Of a DNA stretch of 39,643 nt, positions 9,318-18,785 are shown one piece after another. The notes beneath the pieces are model-generated. The model was not told the origin of the DNA. It did not search any database and saw nothing but the letters and a program-made list of their open reading frames with translations. The stretch's first letter is position 1. Each line of letters opens with the position of its first letter. The position numbers and the translations under genes were made by a program. This stretch comes from Candidatus Aminicenantota bacterium. GTDB lineage: Bacteria; Acidobacteriota; Aminicenantia; Aminicenantales; Aminicenantaceae. The DNA is taken from positions 1-39,643 of the forward strand of contig JAGLWV010000274.1 of assembly GCA_023133225.1 (NCBI GenBank). The letters run 5' to 3'.

Positions 9318-10328
9318 TTAATGTTCAAAGACTTTAAGCGCTGCGGTCTTAAACGTAGCCCAAAGACGCCGTCCGGGTTTAACAGCCAGTTCCTGACGGG
9401 ATTGAGAAGTGATATCTACATGGAGAAGTATACCGATATCAAACACCACTTCGATGTGGTTCTCCCGCTGGATCACCCTGAGGACCTCTCCCGGGAAAGA
9501 ATTGCGGGCGGATGACAGGATCTTTTCTTTCGATAGGATAATGCCATTTGCACGGATGGCGATATACGCCAGATCAGACCGCGGCACCATAGTCATGATT
9601 TCAACCCCATGAATGTTCATGCGGTAATCCTTGATCTTCCCGGATAATACATTTTTATAGCCTAAGAAATCGGCAGCGGTCTTTGTGACCGGATTGTTGA
9701 AGACTTTCTCGGGAGTATCGATCTGGACCATCTTTCCGTCAAAAAGAAGGGCGACCCTGTCACCCAGAACCAAAGCCTCCTCAAAATCATGGGTGACATG
9801 AATGACCGTGGGCCGAAGTTCCTTGTGCAGACGCATAAACAGCCTCTGTATCTTGATTCTTGTGCTGAGGTCCAAGGCGGCCGTCGGTTCGTCAAAAAGG
9901 TAGATCTCCGGTTCCAAGACCATGGTCCGGGCAATGGCGACCCTCTGTCTTTCCCCCCCAGAGAGACGATCGATCCTACGGTGAAGCAGGTGCGATATAT
10001 CCAACTCCTGGGCAGTGGAACGGACAATATTATTTATCTCATCTTTTCCGGTTTTTATTATACGCAACCCGTAGCCGATATTCCGGAATACGTTCATGTG
10101 GGGAAAGAGCATATAATCCTGGTAAATCAGGCCGATACGCGAATGATAGACACCACGGATCGACCCGGAATCAGGCTTGATCAATCCGGCAATCATTTCC
10201 AGAAGAAGAGTCTTGCCAGAGCCGCTCGGTCCCAGCACGACAAAATACTCGCCTTTATCGACTTCCAGGTTGATATGATCGATCTTAAAATCCTGGTATT
10301 CTTTACAGAGGTTTTCTATTTTGATCAT
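9318..10328 (-). CDS. wtpC: Tungstate/molybdate ABC transporter ATP-binding protein
   Basis: Walker A GPSGSGKTLLL, signature LSGGERQRVAIAR, Walker B IYLFDEPTAALD; C-terminal TOBE-like region; operon context. Confidence 0.87.
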   Translation of the reverse strand: MIKIENLCKEYQDFKIDHINLEVDKGEYFVVLGPSGSGKTLLLEMIAGLIKPDSGSIRGVYHSRIGLIYQDYMLFPHMNVFRNIGYGLRIIKTGKDEINNIVRSTAQELDISHLLHRRIDRLSGGERQRVAIARTMVLEPEIYLFDEPTAALDLSTRIKIQRLFMRLHKELRPTVIHVTHDFEEALVLGDRVALLFDGKMVQIDTPEKVFNNPVTKTAADFLGYKNVLSGKIKDYRMNIHGVEIMTMVPRSDLAYIAIRANGIILSKEKILSSARNSFPGEVLRVIQRENHIEVVFDIGILLHVDITSQSRQELAVKPGRRLWATFKTAALKVFEH

Positions 10329-11077
10329 AGCCTGTCCTCCCGAAAACGAAGGACAATGAATATCACCAGGCTGATGATGATCAACAGGACGGTGACAGGG
10401 ACGGCATGCTTGAGCCCATAATTCTGAAAACGCTCAAAGATCAATACAGGGGCGGTCATGGGGTGATAAGCCAATATGACCACAGCTCCGAACTCCGAGA
10501 TACCCCGCGCCCACATCATGATCCCACCTGAAATGATGGCCTTCCTTGCCATAGGTAAGCTTACTGTCGTAAAGGCTTTCCACGTTGTCGCTCCGAGTGT
10601 GATGGCGGTTTTTTCATAACGAACGTCTATGAGCTTAAAAGCTTCCTTGGCGCTGTTGATGAGAAATGGCACCGAGACAAAAAACATCCCCAATGAAACA
10701 GATGCCTCGGTCCCTATGATGGACAGACCGGTCCATCTGGTGAAAAGCGACTCCCGGCCCCAGACCATAAGCAGGGCAATGCCGGCAGCTGTGTGTGGAA
10801 TGATGACCGGGATGTCGATCAGACCTTCGACAATCTTTTTTCCGAAGAAACGGGAACGTGCCAGCACAAAAGCCAGGGGAACACCCAGACCGAAGGCTAC
10901 GATCGTCGCCCAGAGCGAAGCCCTTAGAGTCAGGATGATGGATCCAATCACCTCTGGTTCAACTGCCGCCCGTACCAGCTCCCCGGGAGTAGTGGCGATA
11001 ATCATCCTGAACAAAGGCACAACGATAGACAGAACCAGAAGTGTTCCCAAAAAGGAAAAGATGAGTTTAACTTTCAC
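10325..11077 (-). CDS. wtpB: Tungstate/molybdate ABC transporter permease
   Basis: Permease with EFGAVVILAYHPMTAPVLIF (EAA-loop region); GTG start at 11077 chosen because the ORF upstream overlaps wtpA; 4-nt overlap with wtpC. Confidence 0.87.
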   Translation of the reverse strand: MKVKLIFSFLGTLLVLSIVVPLFRMIIATTPGELVRAAVEPEVIGSIILTLRASLWATIVAFGLGVPLAFVLARSRFFGKKIVEGLIDIPVIIPHTAAGIALLMVWGRESLFTRWTGLSIIGTEASVSLGMFFVSVPFLINSAKEAFKLIDVRYEKTAITLGATTWKAFTTVSLPMARKAIISGGIMMWARGISEFGAVVILAYHPMTAPVLIFERFQNYGLKHAVPVTVLLIIISLVIFIVLRFREDRL

Positions 11078-12026
11078 TCTTCGTATCCCGTACAAACGGC
11101 CGCACGATAAGCGGCAGCGCCTCAAAATTATCCACACGGGCGGGCACAATCTCAGGCTGACCGCTTGTCTCCATGATCCGACGCCCTTCCGGCCCGAGCA
11201 CAAAAACGACGAACCGGGCCGCCCATTCCGGCGACGCTGCTGATTTCGGGATGGTGATACCGTACACTATAGGAGCTCCTTTTCGGATGATCCTTTCTTC
11301 AGGATGGGCTCCGCTTAACTCCACACCGACCTGGCTGTAATATTCAGACAGTTCAACAGATCTTAAATTCATTTCATCGGGGAGGATCAGGAAAGGTCCG
11401 CCATGTTGTTCCGCCACGCTGCGGTATATAAAGATGTAGTCCAGCTCTCCCGCCTCCAGAAGGGCCAGCAGATCGACTTCTTTGGGTCGTATGTTTTTCA
11501 GAGGTCGTGAAACGATCAAGGTCTTATAAAGCCCGGGGATGCTGTAATATTTTTCCGCGAGCTGCCAGCAGAGCAGAGTCCGGTAACCGCAGGGATCGGC
11601 ACTGGGATTGGAATGACCGTATTCCACTTGAGGATCAAGAAGAATATCGGGTCAGTTTTGGACTGAGATCGTATCGGCATACCGGCTTTTTGGAGTGTAC
11701 ATGATGACCATCTCGTTAGTGGCGAAATCGATACAAAAATCAGCATACCGGGGCATGAGCAGATGTCGTATCACTGCCGAATCCGCCGAGGCAAAAACAT
11801 CCGCAGGAGAATTCAACTCGGTGATTTTTCTGGCACAGGTCCGGCTTCCGGCGGATTCGAGACGGACAGAGACTTCCGGATATTTTTCCATAAAAGCGCC
11901 CGCCATGTGTTTGAATGGGACCGAGAGCGAACCGGCATGCAGTATGAGCAGCTCTTCCTTCCCGGACCTGCAGCTACAATTAAAAATAAGAAGTGCCAGC
12001 AGAAGCATTAACAGAAATCTGTTCAT
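11067..12026 (-). pseudogene. wtpA: Tungstate/molybdate ABC transporter substrate-binding lipoprotein, interrupted by in-frame TGA at 11652-11654
   Basis: N-part LLLALLIFNCSCRSGKEELLILHAGSLSVPFKHMAGAFMEKYP...ADVFASADS and C-part SNPSADPCGYRTLLCWQLAEKYY... lie in the same frame, separated only by ...SVQN*PDILLDPQVEYGHSNP...; ATG at 12026 with SD-like AGGTGA. Confidence 0.85.
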
Positions 12027-12039
12027 ATACGTCACCTGC

Positions 12040-12178
12040 TCTCGAATGGAAAGGGGAATCTTGGACAGAATGTCCGCAGTGTCTTCTCCTTTCCAAACAC
12101 GGGAGGCAAAACCGTTTTCAGTCTTACCCTATCGGCTTAAAGACATAGACACAGCCTTAGTCCTTTAAGCTCGGAGAA
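12040..12178 (-). promoter_or_regulatory. Structured 5' leader of the wtp-moe-moa operon; candidate molybdenum-cofactor (Moco/Tuco) riboswitch
   Basis: Stems read directly: gcttaaag/ctttaagc (12135-12142/12163-12170), ggaaagg/cctttcc (12048-12054/12088-12094), ggaca/tgtcc (12063-12067/12071-12075); position just upstream of wtpA. Riboswitch identity is inference. Confidence 0.45.
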
Positions 12179-12573
12179 ATTAAAATCTTATCCTAAAAGA
12201 CAGGTCAGGTCAACTCTATCCCTAAAGGAAAGCCTGAAACCAAGCAAGTTTTCCTCGCTTGTGAAAACGCAAGAGAACTTCAAGACCTAGAGCAAAATTT
12301 ATATTCATTTGTGATACCAGAGTTGTATAAGAATGACAGATGAGTTGTCCTTTTTTGGATACATCTGTGCATAGCCGATGACAGATAATTGAGTGAGATG
12401 AATTGCTTTATCTGAAATGATTTGGTATATAAATTGCATATAAGAAAGAATGGAGGAATACAAATAAAAGGGGAAAGTGCCAATTTTTTCTTGCTTGAAT
12501 ACGTCTATTCTCAGGCAGAAGAAAAAAAGCAAAAACACATTGTGGTCAGGGATTCATAGAGTGGGGTAAAACC

Positions 12574-13485
12574 ATGGAGAGGGGAAATAAAAAAACTATA
12601 TCATCCTTACCGATGTTTTTTCCTTTGTCATGTCTCATAATATTTTTGGCATTTGCCTTGATTTTCTTCTCTCCGTCGATTTTTGCTCAGAATGTGTCAG
12701 TGCAAACTGACCAGGCAAAGATGGCACAAATTTTGAAACAATCAAAAGAATATTGCCGGAGATTAGCCCATGCAGCCCTGGATTTTGTATGTATGGAGGA
12801 AGTTTCAGAGAAAAAGATTAACATCATTCAGGTTCTCGAAATGATCAGGTTTGGGATGGGAAGCCGGGTCGTGGAAAAGGAGTTTGTACGTAAACATAAA
12901 TATCTCTATGATTATCAGTTTATCCATAAAGACGATCGGAAAATCGAAAAAAGAATACTGCTGGAAGAGGATGGCATAAAGAAAAGAGAAGAAGTCACAC
13001 GGCTGAAGACCACAATGTTTCAATATAAAAATGTTATATTCGGCCCGATCAATCTTCTCGATGAAGACAGACAGCCGTTCTATAATTATAAAATGATTGG
13101 AGACGAGCTCATTGATGGAAAAAAAACTCTAGTCATTGAAGCTACTCCCATTCCAACATTTCGCGAGCAGATCCTTTGGGGAAAAATCTGGGTATGCGAA
13201 AGTGACTTCAGTATCCTTAAGATCGAATGGAATCAGGACAGAATGGCACATTCTGCGATCATCAAAGACATGGCCAGAAGATACAAGGCGGAACCCCGGA
13301 TCACACACTTAACAGAATTTGGCTTTGAGAAGAATGGGATAAGATTTCCCAGCCGTTATTTTATTGAGGAAGTCTATATCAAAAAAAAAGGGAAAAAAAT
13401 CGTTCATTCAGAAACACAAGTTATCTACAAAGATTATAAATTTTTTACCGTTGAAACTGATGTTAAATTTAAATTGAAAAAATGA
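12574..13485 (+). CDS. Hypothetical secreted protein, possibly LolA-fold-like
   Basis: Signal sequence; long ORF immediately upstream of the VWA gene on the same strand. Confidence 0.7.
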   Translation: MERGNKKTISSLPMFFPLSCLIIFLAFALIFFSPSIFAQNVSVQTDQAKMAQILKQSKEYCRRLAHAALDFVCMEEVSEKKINIIQVLEMIRFGMGSRVVEKEFVRKHKYLYDYQFIHKDDRKIEKRILLEEDGIKKREEVTRLKTTMFQYKNVIFGPINLLDEDRQPFYNYKMIGDELIDGKKTLVIEATPIPTFREQILWGKIWVCESDFSILKIEWNQDRMAHSAIIKDMARRYKAEPRITHLTEFGFEKNGIRFPSRYFIEEVYIKKKGKKIVHSETQVIYKDYKFFTVETDVKFKLKK

Positions 13486-13571
13486 ATAAGCAGATAAAAC
13501 ATTCGATAATTTTAGAGACGGCCTGGAACAAACAAACCGAAAATATAACACTAAAGGAAGAGGAATAGTCT

Positions 13572-15653
13572 ATGCGTAAATATGCCGCTTTACTATGCTG
13601 TATGTTTTTTGGGGGAATGTTCCTGATAGCCCAGGAACTCAAGCATGAGGTCGCGGTCGTACTGAAGCTTATCCAGGTCTATGTTACCGATAGCGCCGGA
13701 AACCCGATCACAGACCTCAAACCGGATGAATTTATAGTCTATGACAATAGAAAGCTCCAGAATATAACGGAGTTCGAAAGACATCTTCTTTTTCCTCCTG
13801 AAGCTGAAGCCGTGTCTCCCCCCGAAAAAAAAGACCTTGCACGGGCAGGTGCACCGGATGATGTTATGAACCGGAAGTTCTTCCTCTTCTTCGATCTTGT
13901 CAATAATAACGCGAAAGGCTTTCAAAAAGCCCAGGAAGCGGCCCTGCACTTTCTCGATAACCAGGTGCAGCCTTCGGACGAAGTCGGTGTTCTTTCCTAC
14001 TCGGTTTTAAAGCAACTGACACTCCATGAATATTTAACGAAAGACCGCCGGGCGGTTCGCAGCGTCGTGAGACAGATTGGGGGAACGGGAAGAATTGGCC
14101 GGGCAGAAAATTTTGAAGCACTGCTTTACCAAGAGATGACGGGTGAGCAACCTTGGGATGCCAGCCAGCAGGGCCAATCCGTGAAGGATGGAGCCCCCGC
14201 TCGCTTGAGAAATTTGGGATTACTGCCGGATTCACTTTTGGCGGAGGGCGCTATGTCCGGCGCCCGTTTCAACAGAGAGCAGTATAAAAATCTAATCCAC
14301 AATATGTTTGAAAGACTGACCGGCCTTTCCAAGGCACTCCGCTACATTTCTGGGAACAAGCATATCATTTTATTTTCCTCCGGCGTTCCTTACTCGATGA
14401 TTCACGGGTTGGAAACGGGCAGTCCGACCACATTCACAAGTCTGGGAATGGATGCTATTCTAAGAAGTAAATACCAGGAAATGATCAAGGAGCTGAGCAA
14501 TTCGAACACGACCGTGTTTAGTCTGAACACCGAAAGTTTGGCCACAAACATGAATCTCCCCTCCCATCAGAAGGGAGAGGCCACACTCAGGAGTATTTCC
14601 AAATATACGGGAGGCAAATTCGTCGGTAACGTGCAAAATTATGATCAAGTCCTGGACACAATTCAAACATTTACAGGTTCCTATTATGTTCTCGGCTTCC
14701 AAATAGATGAATCCTGGGACGGCAGGTACCACTCTATAGAGGTCAAGGTCACACGCCCCAACTGTAAAGTTTTCGCCCAGAAAGGATATTTTAATCCCAA
14801 GCCATTCTCCAAGTACTCTGCGATGGAAAAGGAACTCCACCTTATTGACCTTGCGCTTTCGGATAGGTCTCTTCTCCAGAATCCGGTCGATATCCCGATG
14901 ACTGTCCTTCCCTGTTCTGTTGGAAATGAACAAGGCATCTGTTTGCTGGCACAGATCAATATGGGAAAGATAAAAGAATCCATCGGGGAAAAGGCGGAGA
15001 TCTACTTTATAGTGTTCGATGAAAAAGAGGACATTAAAGAAATGAAGCGGAAGGCGGTGAAGCTATCAGCCTTAAAGGGAAAGGAAGCCTATTATTATTC
15101 CATTATGCGCCTCTCTCCCGGGTCATACAAGTGCCGCATTGTCATGCGGGATATGGATAAAGGGAGCGGTGCGGTCGGGCGTTATTCGGTGGAAATTCCG
15201 GAGATCCCTGAGAAAGGCCTTATGCTTTTCCCCCCTCTTCTGCTGGCCCCTGGAAAGGCAGGCCTCTTTGTAAGAGGGTATGTCCCGGAGACAATGAGCA
15301 CTGATTTTCCTTTGCTGGATTGTTTCCCCTTTGACCCGGCCAAGTATTCTCCTATCCTGGGAGCAATTCCTGGAGATATGCCCAGCATCCTGGCCGTGCT
15401 CCATTGTTCCGTTAGAAACCTCACAAATCCGCGTGTGCGGTTTACAGCCCACATGGTTGAAAAATCCTCAGGAGAGTCGATCCCCCTGACGGTGTCTATT
15501 CTCTCCGGTAAAAAAGAAGGCGAAATGGGGACGATCCTTGCCAAATTGAAATTGCCGGACATTAAACCTGGTGAGTACGTCCTCGTAATATCTGCAAATG
15601 ACACCTCGAGTCAGGCCCGTTCTCAAACGTTTACCCCCTGCAAAATCCGCTGA
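13572..15653 (+). CDS. VWA domain-containing protein (acidobacterial VWFA-related type)
   Basis: LKLIQVYVTDSAGNPITDLKPDEFIVYDNRKLQNITEFER...FFLFFDLVNNN...HIILFSSGVPYSM; signal peptide. Confidence 0.87.
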   Translation: MRKYAALLCCMFFGGMFLIAQELKHEVAVVLKLIQVYVTDSAGNPITDLKPDEFIVYDNRKLQNITEFERHLLFPPEAEAVSPPEKKDLARAGAPDDVMNRKFFLFFDLVNNNAKGFQKAQEAALHFLDNQVQPSDEVGVLSYSVLKQLTLHEYLTKDRRAVRSVVRQIGGTGRIGRAENFEALLYQEMTGEQPWDASQQGQSVKDGAPARLRNLGLLPDSLLAEGAMSGARFNREQYKNLIHNMFERLTGLSKALRYISGNKHIILFSSGVPYSMIHGLETGSPTTFTSLGMDAILRSKYQEMIKELSNSNTTVFSLNTESLATNMNLPSHQKGEATLRSISKYTGGKFVGNVQNYDQVLDTIQTFTGSYYVLGFQIDESWDGRYHSIEVKVTRPNCKVFAQKGYFNPKPFSKYSAMEKELHLIDLALSDRSLLQNPVDIPMTVLPCSVGNEQGICLLAQINMGKIKESIGEKAEIYFIVFDEKEDIKEMKRKAVKLSALKGKEAYYYSIMRLSPGSYKCRIVMRDMDKGSGAVGRYSVEIPEIPEKGLMLFPPLLLAPGKAGLFVRGYVPETMSTDFPLLDCFPFDPAKYSPILGAIPGDMPSILAVLHCSVRNLTNPRVRFTAHMVEKSSGESIPLTVSILSGKKEGEMGTILAKLKLPDIKPGEYVLVISANDTSSQARSQTFTPCKIR

Positions 15654-15742
15654 ATCAACCGGAAAGAGTATGAAGGGTATTGTAAATAAAATATATTATC
15701 AATAAAATCTTAGGGGCAATGTCTGAATTGGGAGAAAAGAAA

Positions 15743-16564
15743 ATGAAGCTAAAAATATTTATTTGTATACTTTACTTTCTTATAATCGCTCAATGTTATG
15801 CGGCTATCGGCCAATTCACTCCTGCTGAAATTGCACAAAGGGAAGAGCTGGAGGAATTCCTCAAAACTGCAGAAATCATACAATCTGAAGATATTGGAGA
15901 GGGAGTGACAAAGCCAATTAAGCTCACATTAAAGAAGGGAGATGTGGAAAAATATGGAGTGTGGAAAAATCCCAGGGGTATAACGAACGGCCAGCTCGAG
16001 GGCTGGCAGTATGAAATTGCTGCTTATGAGATGGATAAGCTTTTGGGATTAAACATGGTCCCACCCACAGTCGAGAGAAAGCTCCACGGATTGAGAGGGT
16101 CCCTTCAGCTCTGGGTCGTGTCTCAATTCAGTGATCTTGATATAAGAGAAAAAGGAATGAGTATTCCTGAATCTGAGCTCTTACAGTGGTCAAAAATGAA
16201 ATATTTAGGAAGAGCATTTGACTGTTTAATTGCCAACGACGACCGAACCCAGCAGAATGTACGCTACACTAAGGATTGGCGTACGATTCTCATCGACCAT
16301 TCCCGCTCTTTCCGCTCCTCCAGGAAATTCACGAAGAGGCTCGTTTTTGGAAAAAAAGGTATTAAGGGCGTCATGCTTATCAGATACCTGCCCAGGGCTT
16401 TTGTAGAAAAGGTTAAGGGCTTGAACATTGATAATTTAGAGAACGTTCTGAAGCCGTATTTGAAGAACAAAGAAATCGAAGCTATTCTTAAACGGAAAGA
16501 GCTCCTCCTCCATGAAATCGAGGAAATGATAAAAGAAAAAGGCGAAAAAAAGGTTTTGTATTGA
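15743..16564 (+). CDS. Exported protein with PI3/4-kinase/HipA-like kinase fold
   Basis: Signal peptide MKLKIFICILYFLIIAQCYAA; QYEIAAYEMDKLLGLNMVPPTVERKLHGLRGSLQLWV; catalytic-like IANDDRTQQN and metal-binding-like ILIDHSRSF. Confidence 0.65.
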   Translation: MKLKIFICILYFLIIAQCYAAIGQFTPAEIAQREELEEFLKTAEIIQSEDIGEGVTKPIKLTLKKGDVEKYGVWKNPRGITNGQLEGWQYEIAAYEMDKLLGLNMVPPTVERKLHGLRGSLQLWVVSQFSDLDIREKGMSIPESELLQWSKMKYLGRAFDCLIANDDRTQQNVRYTKDWRTILIDHSRSFRSSRKFTKRLVFGKKGIKGVMLIRYLPRAFVEKVKGLNIDNLENVLKPYLKNKEIEAILKRKELLLHEIEEMIKEKGEKKVLY

Positions 16565-16595
16565 AACTTTTTCCTATCAAAATATTCTCCAATCA

Positions 16596-18740
16596 TTATC
16601 TCTTTTCTTTTAGGCTTTCAATTTTTTTCTTGATCTTTTCTTGATTTGGGTTTATCTCAAGCGATTTCTTCCAGGCCTCCAAAGCCCGCTTCTTATCCCC
16701 AAGCTCATAAAAGCACTCTCCAAGGGGATTCAGGATGTCTACAACACTGCCCTTATGTGAAAGAGCTTTCTGATAATAAGCGATCGCCTCTTCAAGCTCA
16801 CCCACTTCATGAGTTGTTTTTCCGAGATAGTGGTAGAGCGTAAAATTCTCTTTTTTTGCCTTCTCGAAAGGAATGAGGAGTTCTCTCACCCTCCGGAAGT
16901 TTTTTGAAATCAAGAGAACTCTCGCGTAGCTTAAGGCATAATCCAATGAATCCGGCTTTCTCTTATAGGCTTTTGCCAATGCATCGTGAGCTTTTTGTAT
17001 GTCTCCTTTGTTCAGAAACTGATTCCCCAGGACATAAAAATAGTATGGATGATCAGCAGGTGGATTGGTCTGAGCGACTATCCAGGATCCGGGAAGCGGT
17101 TGTGTTGTGACAGAGAAGGCCTCTCTTTCAAAAAGATGCTTTCGTCCCTTTTGATCGAGAAGGGTAACCTCCACTGTGTATATTCCAGGTGAAAATTTTT
17201 CCAGGGGAATCTCTTCGAGAAAATCGCGGCCGTTTTTATATTCATTGATATTCCTGCGTATCGTTTGAAACGCCCGCTCACCTGAATAAAACGCATATTC
17301 CAGCAGTCCCTCTTCTTTCAATTCCTGGGTTAAACCATAGATCTGAAAGAACAGGAACAAAGTGTCTTTTTTTAGGAATCTGTTGTTGATGGATGGATAG
17401 ATCTGAAGATTCCCAACCTGAAAGGCTCTGTTTGATTGACTGTACGGTGAATCACTGTTCACTTTCCTGGCTAAAATGACCGGGCTCATCTGCAGAGATT
17501 CACCCCCGGGTACAGAAATATTTCTTTCGAAAGAGGTGAATTCCTTGGTGACCATGTTTTCCATCAAGAGGTTGAAGATGTAATTCCCTGAAATCATGGG
17601 GAAGGAATCATAGAGAAAAAAAGAGTTCTTCTCTAAAATTTTTAATTCATCCTTTTTCAGCTCAAGCGGAACATCTCTTCTCGCTTGAAAGATGGTTTTC
17701 CCTTTAACATCTGTCAACCGGATGGACATTTTTAGATCAGTAAAGTATTTATCCAGGTAGAGATCGACAGAGAGGGTTTCCGGCACAATGATGTAATTCA
17801 CGAAGAAAAGGCCGGATGGGTCCTGGATAATGCTCACCTTCGACTGGTTCGCCATGTAATAAACGGAATAACTGACATCAACGACCGCCTTATGCTCTAA
17901 AAACTCATAGGCGTAATCATCATTAACTTTTTTATGAGGATAGGATTCCACTTCGCCTATTAACATCGAGGATGAAAGTATTTGTTCCGGGCCGCTTCTT
18001 CCTGGAAAGTTAGAAAATATGGCTTCTGCCAATTCGATCCCAATATTGTGTTTTATGATCATATAAGCGTCCATATCTCTTCTCTCCAAACCTAAAGCCT
18101 TCATTCTCTTTAATTCTTCTTCTCGCGATGGGTCTTCTAATTCTTTTGGCAAGGGATCCTTCATTGTGCTTGTTGAAAAGGCATCCACCCTCTGAGTGAA
18201 AGGGACCAGACTTTTTGGCCCATCTGAGACCGGATTATAAAGCTCAAACTCTCCGGCTCCGTATCTCTGGAAGAACAGGAGTCGAAAGTTAGGTGCCTGC
18301 CCAAGTTTCGGATTGCCTTGATAATACCAGATCTCTATGGGATATGTGTCTGCTGACATGTATCTCTCTACTGTGACAGGCCTGCCCAGCATGATATAAA
18401 ATCTTCCTCTATCCGTTCTCCAACCCTTTGTAGGTGCCCATCTTCCGAATTTCTTATTCGCGTATTCAATTCTTCTGAAGTGTTCATCTTTGAATTCATT
18501 CCGGGGTGTAGCCGGAGTCGGATCTCTCTGTCGCCAGAATTCTTCAATAAAAAGATCCCTTTCCCTGTCATTTTCCAGCTTGTAAAAAACGTCCTTTTCC
18601 TTAGGAGTGATGATATAGAGGATGTCTTCTTTTATCCATTTCCTGTATTTTCTGGGTAACTCGGGACTTTGCTTTGAATAGAGTGTAAAAGAAAAGATAA
18701 AAGAAATGAATACTATCGTGCTGCAAAGTTTTCCTTTCAT
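16596..18740 (-). CDS. GWxTD domain protein with C-terminal TPR repeats (paralog A)
   Basis: YIITPKEKDVFYKLENDRERDLFIEEFWRQRDPTPATP...GWRTDRGRFYIMLGRP; TPR-like C-terminus (YYQKALSHKG...ALEAWKKSLEINP). Confidence 0.87.
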   Translation of the reverse strand: MKGKLCSTIVFISFIFSFTLYSKQSPELPRKYRKWIKEDILYIITPKEKDVFYKLENDRERDLFIEEFWRQRDPTPATPRNEFKDEHFRRIEYANKKFGRWAPTKGWRTDRGRFYIMLGRPVTVERYMSADTYPIEIWYYQGNPKLGQAPNFRLLFFQRYGAGEFELYNPVSDGPKSLVPFTQRVDAFSTSTMKDPLPKELEDPSREEELKRMKALGLERRDMDAYMIIKHNIGIELAEAIFSNFPGRSGPEQILSSSMLIGEVESYPHKKVNDDYAYEFLEHKAVVDVSYSVYYMANQSKVSIIQDPSGLFFVNYIIVPETLSVDLYLDKYFTDLKMSIRLTDVKGKTIFQARRDVPLELKKDELKILEKNSFFLYDSFPMISGNYIFNLLMENMVTKEFTSFERNISVPGGESLQMSPVILARKVNSDSPYSQSNRAFQVGNLQIYPSINNRFLKKDTLFLFFQIYGLTQELKEEGLLEYAFYSGERAFQTIRRNINEYKNGRDFLEEIPLEKFSPGIYTVEVTLLDQKGRKHLFEREAFSVTTQPLPGSWIVAQTNPPADHPYYFYVLGNQFLNKGDIQKAHDALAKAYKRKPDSLDYALSYARVLLISKNFRRVRELLIPFEKAKKENFTLYHYLGKTTHEVGELEEAIAYYQKALSHKGSVVDILNPLGECFYELGDKKRALEAWKKSLEINPNQEKIKKKIESLKEKR

Positions 18741-18785
18741 TTTTCAAACTCCCTCATTCCTGAAAAAAGAAGAAAAAAGGCATTT

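Noticed and set aside
11652-11654. Selenocysteine at the wtpA UGA
   Set aside because: The residue expected here is Trp, not Cys, and no redox role is known for the site; nonsense mutation or error is more likely.
11516-11746. Alternative-frame ORF spanning the wtpA break, suggesting a frameshift
   Set aside because: The two wtpA halves are in the same frame; the break is a single TGA codon, so no frameshift is needed.
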